Shown here: one piece after another, positions 35,459-44,208 of the stretch | Layout: each line of letters starts with the position of its first letter | Numbering within the stretch: the stretch's first letter is position 1 | From: Gammaproteobacteria bacterium | GTDB taxonomy: Bacteria > Pseudomonadota > Gammaproteobacteria > Pseudomonadales > Pseudohongiellaceae | Assembly: GCA_030654835.1 (NCBI GenBank) | Contig: JAURWS010000017.1 | Coordinates: 1-44,208 of the forward strand | Length of the DNA: 44,208 bases | Direction: 5' to 3' | Notes under the pieces: model-generated | Databases searched by the model: none | Seen by the model: the letters and a program-made list of their open reading frames with translations, nothing else | Told to the model about the DNA's origin: nothing | Program-made: the position numbers and the translations under genes

Positions 35459-36499
35459 TTGCCAAAATCCAGCATGGCACCAAGGCGGCCCGTTCAACGG
35501 GCCGTACACAAACCACCTTTTCTTCTCGCCGCCCTCACCCGCAACTCCAGACTGCTTGGCATTCTGCTGGCCGGGGTAGTCGGCGTGTTGGTGCTGATGG
35601 CACAGAACAGTTCGGAATCACAACCCCAGGTCAGCACACCGCCGACCGTCTTTTCCATGGAGAAACCTGTTGTTGCAGAGCCTGCTGCAGGACCTGCTGC
35701 GGCGCCAGAAACAACCACTCCCACCGCCGTCACTACTATCACACCAGAGGCAGTCACTCCCGAAGCTGTCGCGCAACCTGCAGTAGAACCGCCTATAACA
35801 CCAACGCCATCGGGATCACCGCACTACATCGCCCTGATCATCGACGACATCGGCTACAGCGGACCACTCGGGGAGCGTGCCATCGCGTTGCCCGGCGCCG
35901 TTACTTACGCTGTTCTGCCCCATACCCCATTTGGCACTGAACTGGCGGAGCTGGCACACAGCCATAGCAAGGAAGTGATGTTGCATGCGCCGATGAGCAA
36001 TCTTGCGCATCAGCCTCTGGGCCCTGGCGCACTCACCGATCAATTGAATCAGGAGGACTTTATCGCCACGCTCAAGGGCAACATCGACGCTGTTCCCCAC
36101 CTGCAAGGCATCAACAATCACATGGGCAGTGAACTGACCGGCATGCAGACGCAGATGCAATGGGTGATGGAGGTGCTAAAGGAGCGAGGCCTGTATTTTG
36201 TAGACAGTTTCACCACGGCACAGAGTGTGGCGGGTGACGCAGCGCGCGAACATGACATCCCCACGACGACGCGCAATGTGTTTCTCGACAATGAAACCAC
36301 CGCAGAGGATATTGACCGGCAGTTTCAGCGCTTGCTGCAAACGGCGCGTGAGCACGGCAGCGCGGTAGGGATCGGTCACCCTTACGAAGAAACACTCGAC
36401 TATCTGGAGAAGGCACTGCCTGCACTCGCGCAAGAGAATATCGAAGTGATTTCCGTCTCGGCGATGATCCGTCTGCAGCAAGACGAAGCGGCACCTTAG
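35459..36499 (+). CDS. Divergent polysaccharide deacetylase family protein (YibQ-like)
   Basis: This 346-residue protein has an N-terminal membrane helix ([17 protein letters not shown]), a Pro/Thr/Val-rich linker of about 80 residues, and a YibQ (DUF610) domain. The domain contains [32 protein letters not shown] and [13 protein letters not shown]. The fold is that of carbohydrate deacetylases, but the biochemical role is not settled. The start is TTG 35459, with gagagac upstream; ATG 35474 is possible but poorly spaced. It is the last gene of the gpmI group. Its stop overlaps that of convergent hisF by three bases. Confidence 0.9.
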   Translation: MPKSSMAPRRPVQRAVHKPPFLLAALTRNSRLLGILLAGVVGVLVLMAQNSSESQPQVSTPPTVFSMEKPVVAEPAAGPAAAPETTTPTAVTTITPEAVTPEAVAQPAVEPPITPTPSGSPHYIALIIDDIGYSGPLGERAIALPGAVTYAVLPHTPFGTELAELAHSHSKEVMLHAPMSNLAHQPLGPGALTDQLNQEDFIATLKGNIDAVPHLQGINNHMGSELTGMQTQMQWVMEVLKERGLYFVDSFTTAQSVAGDAAREHDIPTTTRNVFLDNETTAEDIDRQFQRLLQTAREHGSAVGIGHPYEETLDYLEKALPALAQENIEVISVSAMIRLQQDEAAP

Positions 36500-37269
36500 A
36501 GCCGCATCGTAATGCCCTTGTCGGCCATATAACGCTTGGCCTGAGGAATGCTGTATTCACCGAAGTGGAAGATGCTGGCGGCAAGCACCGCGTCGGCCTG
36601 ACCGAGCAGCACGCCATCCACCAGATCCTGCAGATTGCCGACACCACCGGAGGCGATGATTGGCACCGACACGCTCTCACTGACCGCTTTGTTCAGCGCC
36701 AGATCGAACCCACTCTTGGTGCCGTCACGATCCATGCTGGTCAGCAGAATCTCACCGGCGCCATAGTTCACCATGCGCTTCGCCCACTCCACCGCGTCGA
36801 TGCCGGTCGCCTTGCGCCCGCCGTGGGTGAATATCTCCCAGCGGTCCGGTTCGCCCGCCACACTGACTTTCTTGGCGTCCATTGCGACAACAATGCATTG
36901 CGAACCGAAGCGCTCGGCAGCCTCGCGCACAAACTCCGGATTGAACACAGCTGCGGTGTTGATCGACACCTTGTCGGCACCGGCATTCAGCATGGTGCGA
37001 ATATCGTCGAGCGTGCGAATACCCCCGCCCACCGTCAATGGAATGAACACCTGGCTGGCAATTGCCTCGACCGTATGGACGGTAGTCTCGCGCCCTTCGC
37101 TGCTGGCGGTGATATCCAGAAAGGTGATCTCATCGGCGCCCGCATCGCTGTAGCGCTTGGAGATTTCCACCGGGTCTCCGGCATCGCGGATATCCAGAAA
37201 CTTGACGCCCTTGACCACGCGCCCCTTGTCGCAATCCAGACAGGGGATGATTCGTTTTGCCAGTGCCAT
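36496..37269 (-). CDS. hisF: Imidazole glycerol phosphate synthase subunit HisF
   Basis: This 257-residue TIM-barrel cyclase subunit uses ammonia from HisH to make imidazole glycerol phosphate and AICAR in histidine synthesis. The catalytic aspartates are Asp12 in [15 protein letters not shown] and the one in VVAMDAKKV. Phosphate-binding loops are [11 protein letters not shown] and IIASGGVGN. Length is typical. It lies 42 bases after hisA. The stop codon shares bases with that of yibQ on the other strand. Confidence 0.97.
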   Translation of the reverse strand: MALAKRIIPCLDCDKGRVVKGVKFLDIRDAGDPVEISKRYSDAGADEITFLDITASSEGRETTVHTVEAIASQVFIPLTVGGGIRTLDDIRTMLNAGADKVSINTAAVFNPEFVREAAERFGSQCIVVAMDAKKVSVAGEPDRWEIFTHGGRKATGIDAVEWAKRMVNYGAGEILLTSMDRDGTKSGFDLALNKAVSESVSVPIIASGGVGNLQDLVDGVLLGQADAVLAASIFHFGEYSIPQAKRYMADKGITMRL

Positions 37270-37311
37270 GTTGCGTGCCTCGTTAAGCTTGCTGATTCGC
37301 TTTGCGCAGTT

Positions 37312-38064
37312 TTATGCGCGCAGTGCTGCGTCGCAGAACTGCTGAGCCTCTGCCAGATCCAGTGCGCCTTCGTAGATCGCGCGGCCGGTGATGGCACCCA
37401 TGATGCCTGCACCCGTGCGAGTTCTTGCGGCCGCCTGCAGAGCGTGGATGTCTTCAATACGGCTGACACCACCGGAGGCGATGATGGGAATGCTGGACGC
37501 CTCCGCCAGCGCCACTGTGGCTGCCACGTTTACGCCCTGCATCATGCCGTCGCGAGCGATGTCGGTGTAGATGATGGCCTCTACGCCATCGTTGGCGAAC
37601 TGACGCGCCAGATCAATCACATTAACCGTGGACACATTGGCCCAGCCGTCGGTGGCGACCATGCCGTTCATCGCATCGAGTCCGACCATGATGTGACCGG
37701 GGAATGCCTTGCAGGCCTCGGCGACAAACGCCGGATTGCGAACCGCCTGAGTGCCGATGATGACATAGGTGACGCCTGCGGCAAGATAGCGCTCGATGGT
37801 CGCGAGATCGCGAATGCCACCACCGATCTGTAACGGCAGCTGTGGATAAGCCTTCGCAATCACAGCGACGACGTCACCGTTGACGGGCACGCCTGCGAAG
37901 GCGCCATTCAGATCGACCAGATGCAGGCGACGCGCGCCCTGTGCGAGCCAGTGGCCGGCGGTCTTCACGGGGTCATCGGAGAATACGGTGGAGTCTTCCA
38001 TGCGGCCTTGCTTTAGGCGCACACACTGACCGTCTTTTAGATCGATTGCGGGGATGACTAGCAT
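37312..38064 (-). CDS. hisA: Phosphoribosylformimino-AICAR ribotide isomerase HisA
   Basis: This 250-residue TIM-barrel isomerase catalyses the step before HisHF. It has the Asp8 region [16 protein letters not shown], the second catalytic Asp in VGLDAMNG, and phosphate loops LQIGGGIRD and [12 protein letters not shown]. It is homologous to HisF downstream. The 107-base gap to hisH holds a REP pair. Confidence 0.97.
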   Translation of the reverse strand: MLVIPAIDLKDGQCVRLKQGRMEDSTVFSDDPVKTAGHWLAQGARRLHLVDLNGAFAGVPVNGDVVAVIAKAYPQLPLQIGGGIRDLATIERYLAAGVTYVIIGTQAVRNPAFVAEACKAFPGHIMVGLDAMNGMVATDGWANVSTVNVIDLARQFANDGVEAIIYTDIARDGMMQGVNVAATVALAEASSIPIIASGGVSRIEDIHALQAAARTRTGAGIMGAITGRAIYEGALDLAEAQQFCDAALRA

Positions 38065-38105
38065 AAATTCTGGTTTACCTGATGTTGATTTTTGGGGGAA
38101 ACTTT

Positions 38106-38164
38106 ATCGCGGGCAGGCCCGCTCCCACATCCACATCCACTGTGGGAGCGGGCCTGGCCGCGAT
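38106..38164. repeat. REP pair between hisH and hisA
   Basis: The two elements face the opposite way to the other pairs: atcgcgggcaggcccgctcccac comes first (written with the break gcaggcc), then a short ccacatccact spacer, then the gtgggagcgggcc copy ending in tggccgcgat. It lies inside the his operon and could modulate hisAF expression relative to hisBH. Confidence 0.88.
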
Positions 38165-38171
38165 CAAACCT

Positions 38172-38837
38172 TTATACGCTGCCATCCCACGCGAGGAAAT
38201 TGCGCAGCAATTGCAGGCCGCTGTGCTGACTCTTTTCCGGGTGAAACTGCACGGCGAAGATGTTGCCCTTGTTCAACGCGGCCGTGAAAGGCACGCCGTA
38301 TTCTGTGACCCCCGAAGCCTTCTCCTGCGCGCCCAGTTCAATGTAGTAACTGTGCACGAAATAAAAACGGCTGTTGTCCTCGATGCCAGCCCACAGCGGG
38401 TGCTTATCGGTCTGCGTCACCATGTTCCAACCCATGTGTGGAACCTTCAAGCGCTTGCCATCCGCATCCGTGAGAACACCCGTTTCCGATCCTTGCGCGT
38501 TGCCAAAATAACGCACGCGTCCGGACACCATGCCGAGACACTCGACGCCATTATTCTCTTCGCTGCTGTCCATCAACGCCTGCATGCCAACACAGACCGC
38601 GAGCAGCGGTTTATTGCGAACCACCTCGGCGACAATCTCGTCGATTCCCAGACGGCGAATCTCGCCCATGCAATCGCGAATCGCGCCCACGCCGGGGAAT
38701 ATCACATGATCGGCCTGCAGGATCGTGCGGGCATCGCTGGTGACACTGACAGTCACATTTTCCCCGACATATTCCACGGCTTTGGCCACGGAATGCAGGT
38801 TACCCATTCCATAATCGATAACGGCGATTTTATTCAT
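38172..38837 (-). CDS. hisH: Imidazole glycerol phosphate synthase glutaminase subunit HisH
   Basis: This 221-residue class I glutamine amidotransferase supplies ammonia to HisF. The nucleophile Cys lies in [13 protein letters not shown], and the His/Glu of the triad lie in [10 protein letters not shown]. The start [20 protein letters not shown] is typical. It is 36 bases after hisB. Confidence 0.97.
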   Translation of the reverse strand: MNKIAVIDYGMGNLHSVAKAVEYVGENVTVSVTSDARTILQADHVIFPGVGAIRDCMGEIRRLGIDEIVAEVVRNKPLLAVCVGMQALMDSSEENNGVECLGMVSGRVRYFGNAQGSETGVLTDADGKRLKVPHMGWNMVTQTDKHPLWAGIEDNSRFYFVHSYYIELGAQEKASGVTEYGVPFTAALNKGNIFAVQFHPEKSQHSGLQLLRNFLAWDGSV

Positions 38838-38873
38838 AGCTATTTTTTCTAGAGCAGGATTGAGGCAAGCGGC

Positions 38874-39464
38874 TTACAGCGAACCCTTCGTTGAAGGGAT
38901 CACGTCGCTGCTGCGCGGATCAATTTCCATGGCCATACGCAGTGCACGACCGAAGGCCTTGAAGACAGTCTCGATCTGGTGGTGCGAGTTGACGCCACGC
39001 AGATTGTCGATGTGCAGAGTCACCAATGCGTGGTTGACGAAGCCTTGGAAAAATTCGTGAAACAGATCGACATCGAAACCGCCGACCGCGCCACGGGTAA
39101 AGGGGATGTGATACTCCAGACCGGGACGGCCGGAGAAATCGATAACGACGCGGGAGAGCGCCTCATCCAGCGGCACATAGGCGTGACCATAACGACGGAT
39201 GCCCTTGCGATCCAGCGCCTTGTTGAAGGCCTGACCCAGCGTAATGCCAAGATCCTCGACGGTGTGGTGAGCATCGATGTGCAGATCGCCCACGGCCTTG
39301 ACCGTGATATCGATCAGTCCGTGACGGGCGACCTGATCCAGCATGTGATCGAGAAAGGGCAGACCAGTGTCTGTGCTGAGCTCGCCTGTACCATCCAGAT
39401 TCACAGAGACCTTGATCTGCGTTTCCTTCGTGTTGCGTTCCACTGTCGCCTGTCGTAAGGACAT
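38874..39464 (-). CDS. hisB: Imidazoleglycerol-phosphate dehydratase HisB
   Basis: This 196-residue monofunctional dehydratase removes water from imidazole glycerol phosphate with bound manganese. Metal motifs [11 protein letters not shown] (first) and [19 protein letters not shown] (second) are present, and [11 protein letters not shown] lies between the N-terminal strands. The start is ATG 39464 ([11 protein letters not shown]); the open frame upstream passes through the promoter and is rejected. There is no phosphatase domain, unlike enterobacterial HisB. It begins the hisBHAF operon. Confidence 0.96.
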   Translation of the reverse strand: MSLRQATVERNTKETQIKVSVNLDGTGELSTDTGLPFLDHMLDQVARHGLIDITVKAVGDLHIDAHHTVEDLGITLGQAFNKALDRKGIRRYGHAYVPLDEALSRVVIDFSGRPGLEYHIPFTRGAVGGFDVDLFHEFFQGFVNHALVTLHIDNLRGVNSHHQIETVFKAFGRALRMAMEIDPRSSDVIPSTKGSL

Positions 39465-39522
39465 CAAATTTCCCCAGTTGTGCCTGCATACCGGCATTCT
39501 GCGCCGGGTTTCAGTGCCGCAC

Positions 39523-39528
39523 ATTATA
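39523..39528 (-). promoter_or_regulatory. Probable -10 box of the hisBHAF operon
   Basis: Read on the minus strand this is a perfect TATAAT, in cccgTATAATgtgcgg, about 59 bases before the hisB ATG. The -35 is weak: tttcaa at 17-base spacing. Transcription would start near 39516. Confidence 0.5.
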
Positions 39529-39671
39529 CGGGCAGCGCCGGGGCTTTGAAAGCAAAGATCTCCCGGCAAGCCCTTGAACAGCGCGGCTGCGATGGGCGAC
39601 CCTGTTGAGGTACACTGACACTCGCCGACATGAAGTTATGACAGGAATTCTCACAAGGAACACATCACATC

Positions 39672-41708
39672 ATGAAAAAACTCATCAAGATTCTTCTGCT
39701 GACACTGACGGGGCTGGTCGTGCTGGTCGGCGTTGGCCTCGCGCTGATTTTTCTGGTGATCGACCCTGTGCGTTACAAACCTGCTATTGAATCGGTGTTC
39801 GCTCAGCAAACCGGGCTGCAACTCAGCATTGCCGGAAAGATTGACTGGGCCTTCAGCCCGGTGTTCGGCCTCAGCATCAACGACCTGCGTCTGAGCAATC
39901 CAGGTGCTCGTCAGGAGCTTGCCTCACTATCCAGTATCGCGATCAAGATCGAGCCCCGGGCGCTGCTCAATGGCCGTCTGGAGATGCAGGAATTTGTTGC
40001 CGACGGATTGCACATCAACTGGATCGTCGATGCCAACGGGGTCGGCAACTGGCAGACCGGTGACGGCTCAGCGGCCCCGGGCGTGCCGACCACGACATCA
40101 ACAGCTTCGTCCGCTGACGGCACCAGCATTGCCGCCGCCGTCCAACAGATCACCGTCAGCAATGCCAGCCTGTCCATTCAGGACGCCGAACGCGGCCTCA
40201 ACACAACCTTCAGCAACCTGAATCTCAGCAGCCAGAACACCAATCTGGAAAACCGCCCTTTTCCCTTTGAGCTGTCCTTCAACGTGACGGACAACGTCGA
40301 CGGTCAGGATGCCGAGGTGAGTCTCGCGAGCACGGCGACCGTTGATTTCGCCGCTGGCAACGCGCGCTTCGACAACCTGCAGCTCAAGCTCAACCCTCTG
40401 CAGCTCTCCGGCTCACTGGCCGCTCGGGACTTCCGCAACAACCTGAGCTGGAGTGGCAGCCTCGCCAGCAATACCTTCCCGCTGACCGACTTCCTGGAGT
40501 TGTACTTGCGCGCTGCCGCCGATGACACGCTCGCCGTGCCAGGTGATTACAGCGCCGACAGCGACCAGTTCAGCATGCGCGTGGAATTCAACGGTAACAG
40601 CCAGCAGATCAATGTGCCGGTGCTGGCGCTGACTCTGGATGACATGCAGGTCACGGCCGATGCCGCATATACACTGGGCTCCGACAGGACGCCTGCCAAC
40701 CTGCGCTACAACCTGACCGCCAATGCACTGGATTTGAACCGCTATACTGGCTCTTCAGCCGACGCATCGGCAGAAGCTGCCCCGACAACAGCGACCGTTG
40801 CAACGGATACCGCTTTGCCCATCGAACTGCTGAACAGCATGAACGTGCAGGGTAGACACAACCTCGAGTCGCTGACAGTCGCCGGACTGACCTTCACCGG
40901 CATCAATGTCAGCCTGGATGTGTTGAACGGCGTGCTGAAGCTTGACGTACAGCCCATCGGCTTCTACGAGGGGCAGATCACCAGCACACTGAATTTCGAC
41001 ACCCGGCAGTCGCCCCCCAGCGTGACCAATATCAGCTCGCTGCGTAACATCAACCTGGCGCTGCTTGCTCGAAACCTGCCGATGGCGGACTTCGCCGAGG
41101 GACGATTGAATCTGGAAGCGTTGCACACGCTGCGTGGCAGCACCGTCAATCAGCTGCTGGAAAGCGTCGACGGCAGGTCCAGCTTCAGCGTCGCCGACAG
41201 CGCCATCGATGTCGCGGTGCTCAAGCAGGTGTTGTCATCGATCTCGGTGCTCAGCCCGGCAGGCACTGGCGACATGGTGCAGCAGTGGCCGGATGTCGTG
41301 CGTTTCAGTACCTTGGAGGGACACCTGATCCTCGCCCAAGGCCTGGCGGAGAATCAGCAGCTCAATGTCACTCTGGATAACGTCGAGATCTCCGCCAACG
41401 GCGGCATCGATCTGAACGCCGACAGCTTCAACTACGACGTCCTGCTCACCGTCTTCGGCCCACCAGCCGTGCAGACAGTGCCTGTCTCCGAGCTGTATCA
41501 GGGCGTGCAATGGCCGGTGCTGTGCAGTGCCGCCTTCGCCAGCGAAGTCAGCCAGTACTGCGGCCCCGACTTCGGCAAGGTGCGGGAACTGTTCGTGCAG
41601 ATATCCCGCAATCAGGTGCAGCGCCGCGTGCAGGATGCCGTCAGCGATCAGGTTCCGGCCGATCTGCAGGACGCCGCGCGCGGACTGCTCGACCGTCTGC
41701 TGCGCTGA
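39672..41708 (+). CDS. AsmA family protein
   Basis: This 678-residue protein has an N-terminal membrane helix (ILLLTLTGLVVLVGVGLALIFLVI). The AsmA start pattern follows, VDPVRYKPAIESVFAQQTGLQLSIAGKIDWAFSPVFGLSINDLRLSNP (shown in part). A long beta-rich periplasmic body continues to an AsmA_2-type C-terminal domain (LEALHTLRGSTVNQLLESVDGRSSFSVADSAIDV). AsmA-like proteins are bridge-like lipid-transport proteins between the membranes. It precedes mutY by sixteen bases, the same order as in other gammaproteobacteria, and is probably cotranscribed. The ribosome site aagga is about twelve bases from the ATG, slightly far. Confidence 0.9.
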   Translation: MKKLIKILLLTLTGLVVLVGVGLALIFLVIDPVRYKPAIESVFAQQTGLQLSIAGKIDWAFSPVFGLSINDLRLSNPGARQELASLSSIAIKIEPRALLNGRLEMQEFVADGLHINWIVDANGVGNWQTGDGSAAPGVPTTTSTASSADGTSIAAAVQQITVSNASLSIQDAERGLNTTFSNLNLSSQNTNLENRPFPFELSFNVTDNVDGQDAEVSLASTATVDFAAGNARFDNLQLKLNPLQLSGSLAARDFRNNLSWSGSLASNTFPLTDFLELYLRAAADDTLAVPGDYSADSDQFSMRVEFNGNSQQINVPVLALTLDDMQVTADAAYTLGSDRTPANLRYNLTANALDLNRYTGSSADASAEAAPTTATVATDTALPIELLNSMNVQGRHNLESLTVAGLTFTGINVSLDVLNGVLKLDVQPIGFYEGQITSTLNFDTRQSPPSVTNISSLRNINLALLARNLPMADFAEGRLNLEALHTLRGSTVNQLLESVDGRSSFSVADSAIDVAVLKQVLSSISVLSPAGTGDMVQQWPDVVRFSTLEGHLILAQGLAENQQLNVTLDNVEISANGGIDLNADSFNYDVLLTVFGPPAVQTVPVSELYQGVQWPVLCSAAFASEVSQYCGPDFGKVRELFVQISRNQVQRRVQDAVSDQVPADLQDAARGLLDRLLR

Positions 41709-41724
41709 GGGCAAGTCAGACCCC

Positions 41725-42789
41725 ATGCAGGCCATCGACTCAAATTCCCCCTTCGCCAATGCTGTGCTGCAATGGTTCGCCCACAGCGGCCGCCATCATC
41801 TGCCCTGGCAGGAGAACCCGACGCCCTATCGCGTCTGGGTGTCCGAGATCATGCTGCAGCAGACGCAAGTCAGCACCGTCATCCCCTATTTCCTGAATTT
41901 CATGCGCCACTATCCGGATGTCCACCGCCTCGCAGCGGCACCGCTGGACGAGGTGCTGCACCTGTGGACGGGGCTTGGCTACTATGCCAGGGCGCGGAAT
42001 CTGCAACGCTGTGCGGGTTTAGTCAGCACCACTATGACCGGCGCGTTTCCTCGCAGCGTAGACGCGCTCTGCGAGTTACCCGGAATCGGCCGCTCCACCG
42101 CCGGGGCCATCCTGTCGCTGGGAGCCGGTATTCGAGCACCAATCCTCGATGGCAACGTCAAACGCGTCTTGTGCCGTTACCACGCAATTCCCGGCTGGCC
42201 GGACCTTCCCTCTGTGCAGAAACAGCTCTGGGTGATCGCCGAGGACGCCACTCCAACACACGAATTCGCCGCCTATACGCAGGCCATGATGGATCTGGGT
42301 GCCACGGTCTGCACCCGCAGCAAACCGACCTGCCTGCTGTGCCCATTGCAGGACGGCTGCAAGGCCCGCAAGGCTGACGCCGTGAGTGAGTACCCTCACC
42401 GCAAACCGGCCAAGGCAATACCCACTCGCCACGCGCACCTGCTGATGTGCCGCACGGCGTCTGGAAAAGTGCTCCTGGAGCGAAGACCGGAGAGCGGCAT
42501 CTGGGGCGGCCTGTGGAGTTTCCCGGAGTTCACGGACATGATGCAGGTCGAAGAGTTCTGCCACTCGCGACTGAGTGCGGGACACCAGGCGCCAGCGTGC
42601 TGGCCGGCGGTCAAACACACCTTCAGCCACTTCCATCTGCAGATCACGCCGGTCTGCGTCGACGCTGCAACGCAGCCGGACGCAGTGATGGAGCCGCAGC
42701 GCTGGCTCTGGTACCCTCTGGACGAATCTGTCGCTGTGGGCCTCGCCGCTCCGGTCAAGGAATTGCTCCGGCGCCTGCGGCAAAACTGA
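41725..42789 (+). CDS. mutY: Adenine DNA glycosylase MutY
   Basis: This 354-residue base-excision enzyme removes adenine opposite 8-oxoguanine. It has the N-terminal LPWQENPTPYRVWVSEIMLQQTQV with the catalytic Glu, the helix-hairpin-helix LPGIGRSTAGAILS, and the catalytic Asp in PILDGNVKRVL. The [4Fe-4S] cluster cysteines are C-x6-C-x2-C-x5-C in CTRSKPTCLLCPLQDGC. A NUDIX-like domain at the C-terminus (ESGIWGGLWSFPEF) recognises 8-oxoG. The start is ATG 41725. It is followed by a REP pair and yggX, the classic neighbour. Confidence 0.97.
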   Translation: MQAIDSNSPFANAVLQWFAHSGRHHLPWQENPTPYRVWVSEIMLQQTQVSTVIPYFLNFMRHYPDVHRLAAAPLDEVLHLWTGLGYYARARNLQRCAGLVSTTMTGAFPRSVDALCELPGIGRSTAGAILSLGAGIRAPILDGNVKRVLCRYHAIPGWPDLPSVQKQLWVIAEDATPTHEFAAYTQAMMDLGATVCTRSKPTCLLCPLQDGCKARKADAVSEYPHRKPAKAIPTRHAHLLMCRTASGKVLLERRPESGIWGGLWSFPEFTDMMQVEEFCHSRLSAGHQAPACWPAVKHTFSHFHLQITPVCVDAATQPDAVMEPQRWLWYPLDESVAVGLAAPVKELLRRLRQN

Positions 42790-42802
42790 CATGACTAACA
42801 AC

Positions 42803-42873
42803 CTGTGGGAGCGGGCCTGCCCGCGATAAATAGCGTCTCACAAATTTATCGCGGGCACGGCCCGCTCCCACAG
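42803..42873. repeat. REP pair between mutY and yggX
   Basis: A head-to-head pair with the spacer arms ataaat and atttat extending the stem. It lies between two genes transcribed the same way and may attenuate read-through. Confidence 0.9.
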
Positions 42874-42896
42874 TCAGTGATACACAAGGAACCAGC

Positions 42897-43169
42897 ATGA
42901 CCACCGTATTCTGCCGCAAATACCAGAAAGACCTGCCTGCCCTGGCCTCGCCACCCTACCCCGGCGCCAAGGGCAAGGAAATCTTCGAAACCGTCTCGCG
43001 GCAAGCCTGGCAAGAATGGCAGAAGCAACAGACCATGCTGATCAACGAGAAACAACTGAGCATGATGAACGCCGACCACCGCCACTATCTGCAGGAGGAA
43101 ATGGATAAATTCTTCGCCAATGAGCAACACGACGTCGCGGAAGGCTATGTGCCCCCGGCGCAGGATTAA
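42897..43169 (+). CDS. yggX: Probable Fe(2+)-trafficking protein YggX
   Basis: This 90-residue protein matches YggX throughout: [23 protein letters not shown] with the conserved Cys6, then [21 protein letters not shown], then [14 protein letters not shown]. It protects iron-sulfur clusters from oxidative damage (family knowledge). Position after mutY, which carries such a cluster, is conserved in gammaproteobacteria. Confidence 0.97.
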   Translation: MTTVFCRKYQKDLPALASPPYPGAKGKEIFETVSRQAWQEWQKQQTMLINEKQLSMMNADHRHYLQEEMDKFFANEQHDVAEGYVPPAQD

Positions 43170-43203
43170 CGGAAGATAGTCGAAAACAGATGGATTCTCA
43201 GGC

Positions 43204-43239
43204 TTGACTCGGAAAGGGGTCTCCGGGTTTAATACGCGC
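43204..43239 (+). promoter_or_regulatory. Promoter of tRNA-Phe, stringent type
   Basis: TTGACT at 43204-43209 is followed after 18 bases by TTTAAT at 43228-43233 and then a GC-rich discriminator acgcgcc. This is the normal build of stable RNA promoters under ppGpp control. The transcript would start near 43241, about 70 bases before the tRNA. Confidence 0.7.
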
Positions 43240-43309
43240 CTTGCCAAAACGGCAGTACTCGTAAGACCCGCTATAACTCTTCTTTTTAATAAGAAAGAGA
43301 GTCTCTAAA

Positions 43310-43385
43310 GCCCAGGTAGCTCAGTCGGTAGAGCAGAGGATTGAAAATCCTCGTGTCGGTGGTTCGATTCCGCCCCTGGGCACCA
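43310..43385 (+). tRNA. tRNA-Phe (anticodon GAA)
   Basis: The 76-base cloverleaf has the acceptor gcccagg paired with cctgggc and an encoded CCA end. The D arm is gctcagtcggtagagc, the anticodon loop is ttgaaaa with GAA at 43343-43345, and the T arm is ggttcgattcc. It is nearly the same as E. coli tRNA-Phe. The single copy lies at the border between housekeeping genes and AT-richer DNA. Confidence 0.98.
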
Positions 43386-43564
43386 TCAAGAAACCCCATC
43401 AAACCTCCCATAAAGTTCCCGGCAATACCCGCACCTTCGCCATATACAAATGTAAATTGCATGGCTTAATATAAGTCAGGCTACTGTATTCCCCACAACA
43501 ACTGGATTGAGCCCTCACTCCGCAACCACCTGCGGTTTATTAGTCTTTTACGAGCGGTACGAGA

Positions 43565-44101
43565 ATGATTAACAGGTACATAATAGTAGATGATTTTTAT
43601 AGCAATCCAGATGAGTTGGTTCGAGTTGCTTTGAAGTCACTCAAGGTAGAAGACTCGCCGAGTGGAAACTATGCAGGCGTCATGACCACAGACTATTTTT
43701 TGGGAGCAGAGAGCAGAGAAGTATTTCAGAAATTGACACTGGAACCGACAGTAAACTCTTCAACAAACGCGAACGGAAGATTAAGGTTTACGAAAGAGAA
43801 CGATTCATTCAAATTCCATATTCATTATGATGTGGATGTGGACACCAAATGGGCAGGAGTTGTGTATCTTTCCAAGAACCATCCTAAAACAGATGGCACA
43901 AATTTCTGGAGACATTCGCGAACTGGGTTGGAAGTGGCGCCCAATACACCCGAAGGTTTTGCCAAATATGGGTGGAAGAATTTTCACGATTTGAAAGCCT
44001 TCCTGGAGAAAGAAGGACTTGATGAATCTCTGTGGGAAAAGACCTTATCCATTCCCTACAAATACAATAGGGCACCTCCGGAAATTAACCAATTCCTGTA
44101 A
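43565..44101 (+). CDS. 2OG-Fe(II) oxygenase-like protein (DUF6445-like)
   Basis: This 178-residue protein starts MINRYIIVDDFYSNPDELVRVAL, the start pattern of small dioxygenase-like families such as DUF6445. The core has an HxD pair (His87-Tyr-Asp89) followed by a strand WAGVVYLS, the usual metal-site layout of 2-oxoglutarate oxygenases. A distal His is not clear (His117 is a candidate), so activity is uncertain. Base use is clearly more AT-rich than in yggX and mutY, which suggests transfer. It lies directly after tRNA-Phe and before an IS5-type transposase. The substrate is unknown. Confidence 0.7.
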   Translation: MINRYIIVDDFYSNPDELVRVALKSLKVEDSPSGNYAGVMTTDYFLGAESREVFQKLTLEPTVNSSTNANGRLRFTKENDSFKFHIHYDVDVDTKWAGVVYLSKNHPKTDGTNFWRHSRTGLEVAPNTPEGFAKYGWKNFHDLKAFLEKEGLDESLWEKTLSIPYKYNRAPPEINQFL

Positions 44102-44135
44102 ACTATCGCAAAATCTTTACACATGCGAGTGACTC

Positions 44136-44208
44136 ATGGCCCACCCCGGATTTTTCGATCTTGATGATCGCTTCAAGAAGCTGGATGAACGAGATGCTTT
44201 GCTGCAGC
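44136..44208 (+). mobile_element. IS5-family transposase, 5' end only
   Basis: The reading frame from ATG 44136 gives MAHPGFFDLDDRFKKLDERD and continues past the window edge. The pattern GFFDLDDRxxxLD is the usual start of IS5 (IS1031/IS427-type) transposases. Only 24 codons are visible. The terminal inverted repeat should lie in the 34 bases upstream but cannot be set without the other end. Confidence 0.7.

Noticed and set aside
2791-42873. REP loci as a CRISPR array
   Set aside because: The copies are kilobases apart, palindromic and in both orientations, with no spacers or cas genes.

Overview
The window looks like a contiguous piece of a gammaproteobacterial chromosome with roughly 55-58 % GC by eye. 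The evidence is the gene content (ntrBC, gpmI-envC-ctp-yibQ, secB-yibN, mutY-yggX, MSHA pilus genes) and REP elements with the gtgggagcgggcc core, which resemble those of pseudomonads and relatives. I cannot name the genus; a Cellvibrionales- or Pseudohongiella-like lineage is only a guess.

Layout. (1) 1-2782: nitrogen two-component pair ntrB-ntrC, preceded by an NtrC box and a sigma54 -24/-12 promoter. (2) 2821-2888: a perfect 32-bp-arm inverted repeat. (3) 2890-28923, minus strand: a large MSHA (mannose-sensitive haemagglutinin) type IV pilus locus, transcribed mshI-I2-J-K-L-M-N-E-G-(minor pilin)-A-C-D-O-P and then mshQ. The last gene encodes a 3573-residue surface protein with two polyglycine modules, seven C-x12-C type repeats, DUF11 domains and a DUF6701-type MshQ C-terminus. 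Two unrelated small genes sit between mshP and mshQ: an orphan MNT nucleotidyltransferase and a DUF4177-like membrane protein. mshO carries a single-base frameshift and a REP element in its leader-coding region. (4) 29277-36499: trmL, secB, a rhodanese, gpmI, envC, ctp and yibQ. (5) 36496-39464, minus strand: hisB-hisH-hisA-hisF. (6) 39672-43169: asmA-like, mutY, yggX. (7) 43310-44208: tRNA-Phe(GAA) with a stringent-type promoter, followed by AT-richer DNA with a 2OG-oxygenase-like gene and the start of an IS5-type transposase, which looks like the edge of an accessory region.

How the genes work together. The MSHA genes supply an inner-membrane alignment complex (MshI, I2, J, K), secretin (MshL), ATPases (MshE, MshM), platform (MshG), TPR factor (MshN), major pilin (MshA), minor pilins (MshC, D, O, P and one more) and the giant MshQ. 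MshE keeps both tandem MshEN motifs for cyclic di-GMP, so pilus assembly is probably controlled by that messenger. No mshH is present upstream and only one gene occupies the mshF/mshB position. The remaining blocks are ordinary housekeeping genes. Seven REP loci lie between genes, except for the one in mshO.
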